Assembly (NCBI GenBank): GCA_002989075.1 | Contig: PSQN01000006.1 | Location: 1,054,001-1,118,000, forward strand | Direction of reading: 5' to 3' | Length of the DNA: 64,000 bases | From: Arthonia radiata | Lineage: Eukaryota > Ascomycota > Arthoniomycetes > Arthoniales > Arthoniaceae | Part shown: one piece after another, positions 30,811 to 42,275 of the stretch | Layout: every line of letters begins with the position of its first letter | How positions within the stretch are numbered: position 1 is the first letter of the stretch | Translations under genes and position numbers: made by a program | Notes under the pieces: generated by a model | Database searches by the model: none | Seen by the model: only the letters and a program-made list of their open reading frames with translations | What the model was told of the DNA's origin: nothing

Positions 30811-33204
30811 TAGGTCTGCTAGGTAGAAGAAAAGAATGACATGAGCACAGCATTGCGGTTGAGCAAGAGCAGACAAGCAGGCTCAAAATCGAGTAGCAAA
30901 TTGGAGATGTACAGAGCTTCCTTCTTCATGTGACCTGCGGACGCGGTGCCCCGCCAAGACCCGCTCTGCGTTTCCTGAGGCTTCACACATGCGATCTCAC
31001 TGTATGTAATTCCTTTGCTACCGACCTAGAATTTATATATGATCGAAATATAGATAGTTATCATTAAGCATGAAAGCCAGCGCCTCGTGGTTGATGGGAC
31101 GGCACAGGACCATCAGGCTTCGCTCTCGCATCCGTCGCTGGTCGGTCTTCGCCTGCAAACTTTGTCCAGTGACCTGTGTTCCTGTGCTTCCAGATGTTAG
31201 TAAAGGATGCAGTAACCATATGGACATGCGTATGAGATAGTCCGTCGAGTGGTATCATTCAGTGTTGGTGTAACGAGAGACGATGTGAAACCAGCCATCC
31301 AGCACTAATATTGCCGCCCAATGAATATCTTGATCATTTTGGAACAGTGCTGCTACCCTCCAGCTCAATGTCTTACGTTGAGGCGATGCAGCGTGCCAGC
31401 TGCAAACAGCGGAGCCACCAGCCGCCGACCATTTGGCTGGGTTTGCGAGCAGGAAAGGGGTAGTCCGCGGGCGTATCCAGGTACGTACCACGGTGTTCTG
31501 GCCTCGTCGCTCGGAGGCTCTGCGGCCTCGTGGGAAAGTCTAGGCCAAAGCAGCTTCGATCGACCAGATTGTCATCTTTTCGCGAGGGCGGATAACGGCT
31601 GTGGTTCAACGTGGCTGCGATGATCGTCGAGGTCCAGAACAAAGGCTGATGGCATCAGAACAAAAATCTGCCTCCGCTGCATTTGGCAATTGTCATAGCT
31701 TGTAAGCAGCCCGGCGGGTACCACTCGTAGAGGTGCCGTCAACGAGCAGTGATGATTGCTTAGGCAATTCGATAACATGCAAGGTCTCCGAGACATTCGA
31801 TCCAGTCATGTTTGAAGCTAGGCACGGTCTCGAATAGTAAAGTCATCATCTGGTAAGCTAGACAAATAAGGGTAAGCATGTAGTTGAGAGATAAATGATT
31901 TCGATGTCTCAAAGATTCGAGGAAACCGTGAATGCCGTGCTGCCACATTCTTGCTGGCGTAAAATACTCCGGCGCGGACTTCCCAATTCCCTTTGGAGCG
32001 CAAGGGTGCTGCGAGGCAAGGAAGAAGTCGTGGTGTTCATGCAGTAGAGTGCGACGGGAGGGTGACAGCGCGAGAAAATACTCCCCACCAGGCTGCGAAC
32101 CCGCGTTAAACTATTGGCAACGCTTGAATTAAGCTGAGTTACCAAGCACAATCCATCATCCTTGGATGACGAATTAATCAAGCTGGTTTGCTGTGCGGTA
32201 GGGATTGGCTGGAATCGCTAAGATCGTGACAATCCGTGTCGATGATTACAATGATCAATGGCAAGGCACAAATGACTTTTCGCCTTGTAGCATGGCGTTG
32301 ATGCGTCACGGTTGTGAGCCTGTGACAGTGGCGCAAGCTCACCTTTGACGTTCCTGTTCGTTTTATTGCTTTCTCGCTTGCAGCTATGGAGTGCAGACAT
32401 GCGAGCACCAGTAGGTGGATCCGCTTCCACGGGTACTACCTATCAATAGGTGCTGAGGAAGAGCCATGAGCTGCATTTCTGATAAACGTCTGCACTGGCC
32501 AAGTCGGGTACATCTCCACGCTTTGATTTGCCGGCTCGTATAGCAGTACGTATCTTCTCACCTGATGCAGCTGGTCATCTTACCAGTTCATTATGCGGTG
32601 TTACCGCTGCCAGGACCAATAGCGCAGCTAGCGCTCAAGCTGACAGCTGCGTTGGCGAACTGGTTCAACGGGCGAAGGGAAGCGGCTCTGCTGACATGGC
32701 TCAGCGCCGAGACTGGCTTAGCAATCAAGGCAGCAAAACCTACATGCTGCTGTTGAGGCCTCTTGGGCATCGACAGGTTAAGCGAGGCCGCGGACGGGGC
32801 ACGGACGAAGGGTGTGTGACAAAGTACTCGACAAAAGTACATGCGGCTCCAGATCACGAAGTGCCTAATCTAGAAAAGGCGCTACGCTGGGACCTATCTT
32901 AGCCCCCCCGGCGCTGTTCGCATCCCAAGCCGGGTTTCACAAGCAGTGTCTACGCCGCCCCTGTCATCCAACGACGACGCGAAATTTGCGTGTTGTGAGA
33001 TGAAATCCATTCACAGTGCTGATCGTGATGGTAAAATATACTGTGAATGCACATCTTGCACGGCCAACAGTCATGTGAACGAAGCTGAGCGCAGCAAAGA
33101 TCAAGAACGTGACAGATGCTGGTATCAATGACATTAATGAATTATTGGTCTTGCGACCTCAGTCTAGCGAACCCAGTAACGCCCAAGCAAACGAACATCC
33201 CATA
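30811..33204. other. 2.4 kb without a supported gene
   Basis: Many overlapping open frames of 60-124 codons on both strands, none with a signal peptide, known motif, or a convincing exon-intron pattern. The right-hand side of the IQM-like promoter lies at its start. I see no repeats, RNA genes or element remains. Confidence 0.45.
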
Positions 33205-33615
33205 TCACAACGACAGACACACGGGCCCTGGCAGCCCGATGTCCAGGGCCTGCAGCAAACCACGGTACCCAGGGTCCACAGCACTGGGCCCTTGACCCAC
33301 TAGCCGCTTCCGGAGGAGCTTCTTGGGAAGTTGTACATTGATCCGCCTGGGGATGGTTTCTTCTTCGACAAGCTGGTGCTGGGTACGTGGCCTAGGCTGC
33401 CTACGTAGAGTTAGCTTTCGAGAGTAATAGGGCCGTGTGTCAGGATTATGCGGACCATTGCGCGCGATGGTGGAAGTATAAGGTCTGCTGGCGGTCGAGG
33501 ATGAGGTGGCGTGCGTGGAAGCGGAAAGGCCAGTGGTTGGTCTCAAGAGGCTTGTACCGGACCTGGCGAATTGGGTGCCGACGCCGGTAAGGAGGTGGCT
33601 CTGGGATGAGCTCAT
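33205..33615 (-). CDS. Possible small protein with mitochondrial-type N-terminus
   Basis: One open frame of 136 residues from an ATG (MSSSQSHLLTGVGTQFARSG). The first 60 residues are rich in Ser, Thr, Arg and Ala without acids, like a mitochondrial presequence, followed by a basic part (SRKLTLRRQPRPRTQ, INVQLPKKLLRKRL). No family is recognised. The overlapping frame 33446-33895 on the same strand competes with it. It may be a real short gene or chance in an Arg/Ser-rich composition. Confidence 0.3.
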   Translation of the reverse strand: MSSSQSHLLTGVGTQFARSGTSLLRPTTGLSASTHATSSSTASRPYTSTIARNGPHNPDTRPYYSRKLTLRRQPRPRTQHQLVEEETIPRRINVQLPKKLLRKRLVGQGPSAVDPGYRGLLQALDIGLPGPVCLSL

Positions 33616-35189
33616 GGCAGTCGAAAGCGCGGGGAGCGGGTTCTTGACGAGGAGTTTTCGGCGTGATTGAGGATGGAGTGCTGTGGGATTGTAACTTGAA
33701 CAGCGAGATGTTGTGTGGGAGACAATGTTCGAGTGAGTGGTGAGAGCGAGGTGCCAAAGTCGTGAGAATACGAGACCATCTCGCTGTATTTATGCTCCCT
33801 CCTCTCATGAGCAGTGCCCCGACAGAATCGCGCGACGACATTTTGGCGTGGTGCGGCGGTGATGTTTGTTTGTCGGAGAGGTCAGTACAAAGCAATGCCC
33901 TGGGGCCGGAATCACAGTTCCACGCTCCAGTAAGGACTCTCAGTGGACGACGTGATCACAGGTGATGGTGAGTGGCGAGTAGGAAGCCAATGTTTGGCGG
34001 GGCTGAGAGCGAGGGAAAGATCCGATAATCACAAATATTAATCCTCCTCCGGCGACTCAGACGCGTACGACCGCCGACATTTTGTATGAAACAGAGGCCA
34101 TAGTCTTGAGGAAGTTGGGCGCGCGAAGTGGAGCCAAAGGGTGTTGCGCGGCACCAGGAGGGATGCGATGGAAAGCGGAGCGTGAACGTCAGCAAATAAT
34201 ACTTTTGCTGCCCCAAACCATAGCCAACGAGCCACTGCTAAGCCCACCGCAATGATGCGGACCGCTTCGCGAGATTGGTGCCGAGGTATGAGGCCCGACG
34301 AGCATAGTGAGACCGCAAGAGATCGTGTCACCGAACGCTTACGCTCGAACGACAGAAGGGGCTAGCATCTTGACAGAGGGCTGTGGCAGCCTGTCTGATC
34401 GGGACGGTGACGCAAGTGCTAACGCATAAAGCAGCTCAGACGTTTTCCTCATCGAGTAATGTGCTTACGTCGATCGACGACTTGCACGTGCGTGCCTGCG
34501 CTCACAGCGTTTGTTTATTCCACGCCGCTTTTATTGTGCAAACCATTCACTTCGCCGCGGCGGGCTGTGTTGCAGTGATTCGAACTTGGCGGACCAATTT
34601 GAAAGCTTCGACTTCTGTGGCATAGCCGCGCGGACCGTCTGGGGAATTGCTGGGGTACAAGGGTACAAGCGTTGCATGCCGCTGTGCATCTTTTTCATGT
34701 GACAAAGCTAGGCGATCCTCTCACGAGGCGGACCTGTGTGCTGAACCCTTCAGCGACGCATTTCTGAAGGTTGCATGTCGGTACTCGAAGTCGGTTCAGA
34801 TGCCGAGGAACCTTTCTGATAGAAGATAGGCTGATGAACAGAAAGACATCACTCAAATAAGCTGATCAATATAGTTGTTTGAAAGGACGTTGGACTGGCA
34901 TACGATATGCGCTAGCCCACTCGCGAATATAGCCACGAGGTAGATCTTGCGATCCGCATCCAGTGTGACAATTCAGGATATCTAGATGCCATCTACCTGA
35001 GCGCCACCCATGCTTCAAAGTTCAGGCCTGAACAATGCCACGGGAAAGGATTTCAGCTGGAAGATCGTTGTGTGCTGGGATGTCGACCGGTCTCCAACCA
35101 CGCACGAACATCTGACCGGTAAACCAGTGCGGAGCTTCGTACCTTTCTGTACGTGTTAGGTTCTCGAAAAGGGTCACTATAGCGTATAG
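33616..35189. other. 1.6 kb spacer with a weak mitochondrial-like minus-strand candidate
   Basis: On the minus strand near 34360 the sequence MLAPSVVRA is followed by a clean donor (GTAAGC), and an open frame ending HTKCRRSYASESPEED lies at 34331-34038; together they could be a short mitochondrial protein, but I could not find a convincing acceptor. The rest has no supported feature. Confidence 0.3.
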
Positions 35190-37445
35190 TCAGTTACTAC
35201 AGCTCTCAACGACTATTGGATATCCGCTTGGCTTACTCCTTCGTTCAACCTCCTCGATCAGGCGGCACATGAAGATGTCCTCACGCTCTTTCAATGTCGT
35301 TAGCTTTTTCAGCTCCGGCTCCGCTCTCAGCTTGCCAATTTTTTCCGTCTGCGGCTGACCGTGATGCCACGACTGCTTGAAAGGCATACGCCCTCCGCAA
35401 ACAACATGGAAGTGTATGAGCAAGTTTCGGGCCCCTGCATGGAGCTGATTGGTGAACTCTTTCGCCGTGTAACGATTCTTTAGAAGAAACCGTCAGCTAC
35501 TATTCTCAACTTGGGATATGAGGAATTCTTGCACAAGTCACGAGGGTGGTAGAGTCAATGACTTACCTGGCAACGATGACTCCTCGAGAAATCCCATTGA
35601 TGCTGCATGACCAAGGAATAGTGGTGAAGTATTATAAAGACCGCCAGAACCAACTCGATCCAGCGCGCTTTTCGCTGATGAGTGATGATGTTGTCCAAGC
35701 CCTTGACGATCTTGTCGCGCAGCGGCAGCAGGATCTTATCACGCAGGAGGACGGCAAACTGTTCGTCGATGGCCGGAGCATCTGGAAGCTGAGGCTGCCC
35801 TCTGAGGCCGAGAGTTTCAGGGCCATTGATTTTCCAACCACCTTCGATAAGGCGCGCAGCAGTCCAAAACTGCAAAACCTCGGACAAGAATACTGGTTCT
35901 GTCTCCTGATTTGTCTAGGCGATGTTAGAGGTGAGTTTACGGTCGCTCTGCCATAGGTTATACTTACGTTTTGCTCTTCAGCCAGAATCGTAGCGAACCT
36001 GAAGACCCCTCTAGTCAAGCTGTCTGCTCCTGCGAGCTTGTACGTCAAGCAACGTTTAACACTATCTTTCACAAACATCTCCAGCCCTTCGCTAGTCGCT
36101 TTGCGATCAGCGAGTTTGTATTGATGAGCAAACAGTTTGCGTTCAGACGCAGACATATCCCGATACAACTCGTCTGGGACTTCGAATTGACAAACCTTCA
36201 GCTGAAAAGTAGCCCCATATACCTGTTGAAGCTGGATGAGTGTGGTAGTTGCTAGTTGGCTGTCGGTCACCACGTCCAGGAGCTGTTCGAGCATCGACTG
36301 CCTGGCGCCGAGCAATCCGTGCATCACCGGTCCGGCGCGAGTGCGAAATAGGGTGGCATCGCTCAAGCGCACCCGTGAGCAGAGACAGCGATAAATCGAT
36401 TTCTTGAAGCATCCTACACATGACCTGGGTTGAAGTCCATCTTCGCACTGTAATTGCATGTCAGTGTCCTGCTTCAACACATTCACAGAATGTACAAGCG
36501 AACCTTCTTGTGAAGCATTCGACACTTCACGCAACTTTCCTGCGATACAGGCTCTTGTCTTGAGCCAACATCTCCCGATACACCACTCTCTCGCTTGCGC
36601 TTCGTACCGCGAGAGTCAGTATGGAGCGACCTTGGATCAAATTGAGGCGAGCTGGCCAGACTTGCTTGGAGCTGTTCACCAAACGTGCTCTGGTGGTAGT
36701 CGCAGAGATGAGAGCCGGTTTCATAAACGTCCCCTCCACGAAAATCGACCGGAGGACGTGCCAGAAGTGGAGGCGCTCCTGGGGAAACGGAAGGCCCATG
36801 ATAATTGACCGAGGCATCAGCTCGCGGATCACAGGCAGAATGTTGTGAAGATATCGTGGGCTCAGACACTGCATTCGCAGTTTGGGTACTTTCCGCCCAT
36901 TTCGCTAGCTGACTAGAGAGGTCCGTAAAGTCGGCATCGCTTATTGATGAAAGACGATCCGACACTGGATATGAAACTAGCAGCGGACTTGAGAGCTGGC
37001 TATGTCTATATCGATGGGACGTGTCTGGAGATCTACATGATTGCTGAAAACTCCCGTTCTGACTTGATGGAAGGAACGATTGATGGAGAGGCGATGATGA
37101 TGGCCTCTCGTGAGTGACACTGGGCAATGTTTGAGGCTCCGGAGGCGACCTTTCACCTCGGCGCGGCACTGTCGAGATCAGCTTTAAACGCTGACCTGTT
37201 ACTGAAACGGCAATCCACAAACCTGGTGTAGGGGGTGTACGGTACGCAGTGAGTAGGTACGGGTGCAAACCGTCTGGTGGCCTTGCAGGTTCTGCTATCC
37301 CTTGTTGTGAACTATCAGGCGTGGACGGCAGTTGATGGCTTTGATTGGTATAGAGACTTGAAAACGAAGCGGCATCGGGTACTGGGAACCTGTTTTGCGG
37401 CCGTCCGTCACTCTCGCGAGGCCCAGGCAGTCGCTGGTTATTCAT
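35190..37445 (-). CDS. Zn(II)2Cys6-type fungal transcription regulator
   Basis: Four exons: 37445-36504, 36447-35968, 35914-35567 and 35477-35190; all three introns are phase 0 and 53-89 nt long; 685 residues. The zinc cluster is in the middle of the protein and is split by intron 1: C305-x2-C308-x6-C315, an 8-residue loop, C324-x2-C327-x7-C335, reading SCVKCRMLHKK then CEDGLQPRSCVGC. Such clusters bind two Zn ions and DNA with CGG-type half sites. The first 300 residues are Ser/Pro-rich and disordered; the last 350 carry TNQETEPVFLSEVLQFW-type helical sequence probably for regulation. Intron 1 has an unusual donor (GTTCGC), but only this junction completes the cysteine spacing. Target genes are unknown. 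Confidence 0.78.
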
Positions 37446-38269
37446 TGGCAGAATGCAATGGTAGTCTACTGCACGTTCCGGGTTCTTGCACTCAGTGTAA
37501 CGAGATGCTCGAGCCTGTATAGCGGTGCTGGCGCGGACCACGATCGATTGTATGGAGATGCTGTGTGAGGAGGCGTGGCATCTTTAGAGTCGCCATCATG
37601 CGCAATGACTTGCAGTATTTCAAAAGGTAGTTGGTTCGCGAAACGAGGCGTATGGGTTGCGGACAAGCCTCATTGCGCTCTGGTGAGAAGTCTTGCGACC
37701 TTGTGGGTACGTGCGGGACGGCTTGGCATCAATGTCCAAGCTTGGGCCGCTAAAAAAGCGAAGCGCCGGTCTTAGCGGCTCATATCCGCTCTGATTGGCC
37801 AGAATTGATGCGGCTAAGAACGTGGCCAAAAGGGTCAATTACGGAGTCCACACACTCAAAGTCTCTTGCTCTCCTCCGTACCAAAATTGTCGGCGCTCCG
37901 CTTCTGCCACGTCACTACAACTCGTGACGGATCCTATCATAGCTTCTCAACATACTTCCAAGGTCTGTTAGGATCGAACGCAGGTGGGGGCAAGCAACAT
38001 CGCCCCTGACACTCCTCAACCACATCTTATAAGTGTCGAAGAGCTGCTACACAATGTCACTCAAGACAGGAGCAAGGGCCGAGAGCAATTCCCATCACGC
38101 AGCTTCACGACCGTATCTCATTATAGCTCACGCATGAAGACAGTAATACACAGAACCATAATCGAATCAGCCTCAACAGGAGTGGTGCAAGCATCCCAGG
38201 AACCCCAAAAGCAGTCGGGCGCAGTCGCAGATCCTCAAAGGTCTGCCTGCACGCGCTTTCATCGGCCTC
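37446..38269. other. Spacer upstream of the zinc-cluster gene
   Basis: Contains the probable promoter of the zinc-cluster regulator. An open frame without an ATG (37666-37466, minus; includes FANQLPFEILQVIAHDG) slightly resembles the start of an F-box but leads nowhere. No gene is called. Confidence 0.4.
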
Positions 38270-39253
38270 TCAATTGCTCGAACCTCCGTCGCCATTGGTA
38301 CCGCCCATGCCGCTACCGCTGCCTGACGAGCCTCCAGAACCCTGGCCGCCCTCATCCCCACCTTCGTCATTTGTTCCTTCTTCCTTTTTATTCTTTCCTT
38401 CAAGCTCAACTTTCCTCCAAGATTCTGCCATGTTGGCCGTCGTATTCTCGGCCTTTCTATTCGTATTCGCTGCATGCCTATGGCGTATCTCTTGACCCAT
38501 TCGGTTGAGCTTGCTCTTAGCTGGAGGTATGAAGAGAGGCTGTGAGGAGGCAGATATCTCAGAGACCCTGGGGAGCTCGATGGGGCCTGTGAGTAGATAA
38601 GTCAGTTTGAGTGAACTTCTTAGCAGAAGGATTGGTACTGTACCTATGGCGTTGACAGCGCACGTGCGCTCTCCTTGTTTCTGAACAAAGGTTCTAAGGG
38701 CTTGCAACTTGGCAGCGACCTCTCCACTCCCGGTACAGCAGATCAATGTCAGTCTGCCTGTAGTTTTGAGAACTCGATTGCCAAGCGGCTCATCGGACTC
38801 CGAGACATCAACTACCTTGGAATACAGGCTAGAGCAGCCTGCTACTTGATCAATTATCAGTGTACATCTGACCGGCCTGAACTCACACAAGACAATTTGA
38901 GAGAGTGCAAAGAAGAAGCAGGGCCACCAAGGCTCACCGTGGCTACGACTCGACATTGCAACCAGACCGTTTCCAGAGCCATCGCCCACGCGGCCGCCCC
39001 TTCTCGACGACCCTCCTAACGGCCCTGATCTTGCATCACAAATCGCAAAGCTGAAGGGAAGCACGGGCTTGACAATGCTTGGATTTCCTGGTTGAACTGC
39101 TTCCAGGCATGGCAGGATGACACTGTCGCTACCAGCCCGACTGGCATCCGATCCGGCGGTATGGACCACGTTGAGAGCTCCGACTGGTCTCTGCCGATGT
39201 CGCTGCGGAGCCATAGCCGCTTTCGAAGACTTGAGCGCGCTTGAAGAACCCAT
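38270..39253 (-). CDS. Unknown protein with Gly/Ser-rich acidic C-terminus
   Basis: An open frame of 327 codons from an ATG directly preceded by an in-frame stop. A 57 nt in-frame intron (38643-38587, GTACAG donor, CACAG acceptor) is likely: it joins CAVNAIG to PIELPRVSE and removes a hydrophobic stretch. A second intron may lie at about 38900-39010, where the frame becomes poor (HGEPWWPCFFFALSQ). The part TLICCTGSGEVAAKLQALRTFVQKQGERT looks like a folded segment; the end is charged then Gly/Ser-rich (KKEEGTNDEGGDEGG). I do not recognise a family, and exon borders upstream of 38900 are uncertain. Confidence 0.45.
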   Translation of the reverse strand: MGSSSALKSSKAAMAPQRHRQRPVGALNVVHTAGSDASRAGSDSVILPCLEAVQPGNPSIVKPVLPFSFAICDARSGPLGGSSRRGGRVGDGSGNGLVAMSSRSHGEPWWPCFFFALSQIVLCEFRPVRCTLIIDQVAGCSSLYSKVVDVSESDEPLGNRVLKTTGRLTLICCTGSGEVAAKLQALRTFVQKQGERTCAVNAIGTVPILLLRSSLKLTYLLTGPIELPRVSEISASSQPLFIPPAKSKLNRMGQEIRHRHAANTNRKAENTTANMAESWRKVELEGKNKKEEGTNDEGGDEGGQGSGGSSGSGSGMGGTNGDGGSSN

Positions 39254-40444
39254 CTATGCAGTGCGAACCATTAATCTGGGCCACTTTGCGCGAAAGTCTA
39301 ATCGCACGCCACCTGTGCCTTTTCATCCGCGCGGCAGGCATGCGGCTCTGCGAGGAATAGATTCACAAGCTCCCAACAGCACGGTCATCATAGACGAGCT
39401 AGGCCAAAGAAGCTCTTACCCATGCGTGTGGTACACGATCGACACGAGCACTGGATGCAAGCTTCCACTGACGAGATGCTCCTGGCGCCACAACAATGCG
39501 GGCCGCTGAGTCTGCAACCAATGGCCAACAACTTCCGCACGATTTCCAGGGCGATCAATGGCTAGTCAAAGCTCTGCCGCGAGCCACTTGTCAAAGAACC
39601 GTCATCAACACAAAAGACCAATGCTGCTGGCTCCGATGCAGAAACGAAAACACAGGCAAAGTGAGGGGAAACGCTCGTGCTGGGGACATCGTCCAATAGT
39701 GAAGATCAACCTGCAGCGATTCATGCACAGCGTCGAACTCTCGCCAACGCGATGCCTAACGGCTCAATGGTTAGCTGTGCTGGCTGCGATCCTTCCACAC
39801 TCTACCCTCCATCAGCTGACATGCCTTCCCTAAAGCAGTCTAGCTATTCCGTCCCTGCACATACTCCCTGCTTGAACGTCGCCTCACGATCGAGCAACAG
39901 CCCTTAGATGTGCTCCAAAGCCGGCCGCCAAAACTCTTCAAGACTACAAGGTCGCCAACAAGTCGCGTTGGTACGTGTGCTGCGGACCGTACACAAGTAA
40001 CGCAACTCGTCTTGGTGGCAGAGGTGGTACAGTGGAAGCTTGGACTACTGAAGCTTCCTAGCAAGAGTGTGGTGCATGAAGTGGCTGGCCAGGCCCTGCA
40101 GTATGTCCGGAAGTGCAGGTGCCGAGACTGGCGGCTCGAAATGGAAAGTGCTTTTAGGGAGAATCAAGACAACACACGGAAGGCGTCTGGCTGAAATTCC
40201 GTGCTACAATATTCGATGGCGGAGCGCCACATCATGCGAGCATGTCTGCTGAACGCTCTGGACGATGTTTGACGTAGGAAGGCTGCATACCGCCGTACGA
40301 GCATCAGGGCGTTGTCCAGACGCCATCCCGTTTCACGCGCCTGAGAAATTGGGGTATATCTAGACGTAAGCTGGATCAACGACCCGCAGAGGCTGAGCTC
40401 TACAGCGGACGACCGGCGATGCTCGAAGCCAGAGAACCATTCCT
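39254..40444. other. 1.2 kb with unresolved open frames
   Basis: Plus-strand frames at 39496-39699, 39558-39833 and 39677-39907 follow each other in different frames and contain protein-like stretches (NGQQLPHDFQGDQWLVKALP; SSNSEDQPAAIHAQRR), so an intron-containing or decayed gene is possible. I could not build a consistent model. Nothing else is seen. Confidence 0.3.
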
Positions 40445-41077
40445 TCACTTGCCAAAACGGGCGCTCAGAGCAGCGTCGAAGTCTGCTGGCAAGTCCAGTT
40501 TCCTGATCTGTCTGATCTCCTGATCCGACCATCGCGCATCTGCCGCAACAGAGCCTCTCACGAAACTCTTCGCAGGCCCGTCTCGCACTTGACGCCCCAA
40601 AGCCTTCCAATTGTCCTCCGTCTGTGCTCGACCCTTTCCCACAGCAGTCCTCCAAAATTTGCCATCACCTCTTGGAACGAAGCCTGCGACTTCAACGGCT
40701 TCGACGGCTCCCGCGAGCCAGTCCTGACAATTTCCTACTCCCCATTCTGGGATGTTTGCTGGATCGTTTCCGAACGCTTGTACCACCTCGGCAGTGCCTT
40801 CTATGTCAGCAACCGTGAGATCGCTGCGAAGTACGCATGATGTGTTGAGGAGAGGGTCATTCGATAGCGGCTGCTCAGGCCGGTTCTCGTAAGCGTACAC
40901 GTCGCCGACTGGAGCTCGGATCTGGTGTAGAGCGCAAGCTGCAGGAAGCTGAGAGCCTGGTAGCGTCTCGTAGATTGCAAACCCGACGTGACAAGGGACG
41001 TCCTCGTCCGGCGTTGACGCTGGTCGTTGACCGTATAGATTGACGGCAACCGTATACGCTTCTGGTGAGTACTTCAT
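40445..41077 (-). CDS. Conserved-looking fungal protein of unknown function with NCQDW motif
   Basis: A single exon of 210 residues starting MKYSPEAYTVAVNLYG. The N-terminal half alternates strand-like segments (VPCHVGFAIYETLPG); the centre has EWGVGNCQDWLAGAVEAVE, a Gly-Asn-Cys-Gln-Asp-Trp motif I associate with uncharacterised single-domain fungal proteins in which an upstream His (HVGF) may pair with the Cys. A thiol-dependent activity is only inference. There is no signal peptide or membrane segment. The start is the first ATG; no alternative is close. Codon pattern and length argue for a real gene. Confidence 0.6.
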   Translation of the reverse strand: MKYSPEAYTVAVNLYGQRPASTPDEDVPCHVGFAIYETLPGSQLPAACALHQIRAPVGDVYAYENRPEQPLSNDPLLNTSCVLRSDLTVADIEGTAEVVQAFGNDPANIPEWGVGNCQDWLAGAVEAVEVAGFVPRGDGKFWRTAVGKGRAQTEDNWKALGRQVRDGPAKSFVRGSVAADARWSDQEIRQIRKLDLPADFDAALSARFGK

Positions 41078-41351
41078 GCTGAAAATGAAGCAGCAACTGG
41101 AGTAAAAGGGATAAGAATGTCATTTGAAGATTTGCTGAACTGCACCTGATGCCCTCAAGTATCGTAGTGCACGCCTCATGCAAACGTGGCTGCCTAGCCG
41201 CGCGGCAAAACCGCCAAGCTGAAGTATCCGCATTAGACCGACGACGCCACGCCAGGCGCTCACATCGTAGGAGTCTCTAAGATACTTACAATCCTCAATA
41301 CTTACCAGCAGCACCAGGTTAGTTTGAGACTAGATCCGATCAGAATCATCC

Positions 41352-42275
41352 TCAGATCCCCATCATCCAATCACTAACCTCCCTCACCACATGCGCCTCC
41401 AGATAAAACGCCGGCACGAACCTCTCAATCTGTCTCACAAAATCCGGACGCCACGGTTCCCTAAACGTCGCCCGATAAAACTCCCAGTATTCAGGCCAAA
41501 AGCCCGCCAGTCCCCAATCCAACACGACGATCGTGCCGTCCTGTCTGACCCTCAGGTTCGAGCCATGAAGGTCGCCGTGGGTGAAAACGATGTCATGACC
41601 TTTCAGTGACCTGATGACCTGCTTCTTCCTCCAGACATCGTTGTAGCCGCGTGTGCTTGTGTCAGCGGCTTTCGTAGGCGAGAGACGTGGGCAAGTATGA
41701 TCGAACGCCTCGCAGATGCCTTCGTTGAAGGCTTCTTCGGTGTTGTAAGGGCCGTACTGTCTGTCCTCGTCGTGATCCCACGAGAAAATACCGTCATCAC
41801 AGGCACTACGATCAACGCCACTGATAAAGTCACCTTTGATCTTCCGCATCTGAGAGACGTAGTCGCGCAACTGCTCGATCAGGCACTCTCTTTCGGTTTC
41901 TGAGCTTCGGTCCCAGTACGTATCGAAGTATTCGCCTTCCTCCCACGACATGATGATGTAGCCTATATCATCGAGAACATAAGCGCCCTCGAGCTTCGGA
42001 CAAACTATCGACGTGTTCTGAGCGACCAAATGCATGGCCTCTGCCTCCGCGAGACGGACATGACGTCCATATTTGACGACAGTGGTTGGAGAGGTAAGAC
42101 GGAGCTGTGCGCCGAGCTTGTCGGGACATGGGTTGTATTGAACTGGAAGGTCTTTGGGGTCGAGTATATATGGCGGGTCGCCAATGCGGGACGACAATAC
42201 AAGCCGCGGTTTGGGATGCGGCTCTGCGGATGCTACCTCAGGCGTGTTCTGTCCTGCTTCATTGTCCGGCACCAT
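41352..42275 (-). CDS. Aminoglycoside phosphotransferase (APH)-family kinase-like protein
   Basis: A single exon, 307 residues from MVPDNEAGQN. The catalytic loop HGDLHGSNL (about 233-241) and the metal-binding LDWGLAG (from about 252) are the two signatures of the APH/choline kinase fold; YIIMSWEEGEYFDTYW corresponds to the hinge between lobes and VVKYGRHVRLAEAEAM to the N-lobe Lys and helix. Fungal genomes hold many such proteins, with small-molecule or unknown substrates; antibiotic resistance should not be assumed. There is no signal peptide. An ATG two codons inside the open frame was chosen, since the first codon of the frame is TTG. Confidence 0.85.
   Translation of the reverse strand: MVPDNEAGQNTPEVASAEPHPKPRLVLSSRIGDPPYILDPKDLPVQYNPCPDKLGAQLRLTSPTTVVKYGRHVRLAEAEAMHLVAQNTSIVCPKLEGAYVLDDIGYIIMSWEEGEYFDTYWDRSSETERECLIEQLRDYVSQMRKIKGDFISGVDRSACDDGIFSWDHDEDRQYGPYNTEEAFNEGICEAFDHTCPRLSPTKAADTSTRGYNDVWRKKQVIRSLKGHDIVFTHGDLHGSNLRVRQDGTIVVLDWGLAGFWPEYWEFYRATFREPWRPDFVRQIERFVPAFYLEAHVVREVSDWMMGI

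Noticed and set aside
37466-37666. F-box-like start (FANQLPFEILQVIAHDG) upstream of the zinc-cluster gene
   Set aside because: No ATG, no continuation of an F-box pattern, and it overlaps the regulator's leader in another frame.
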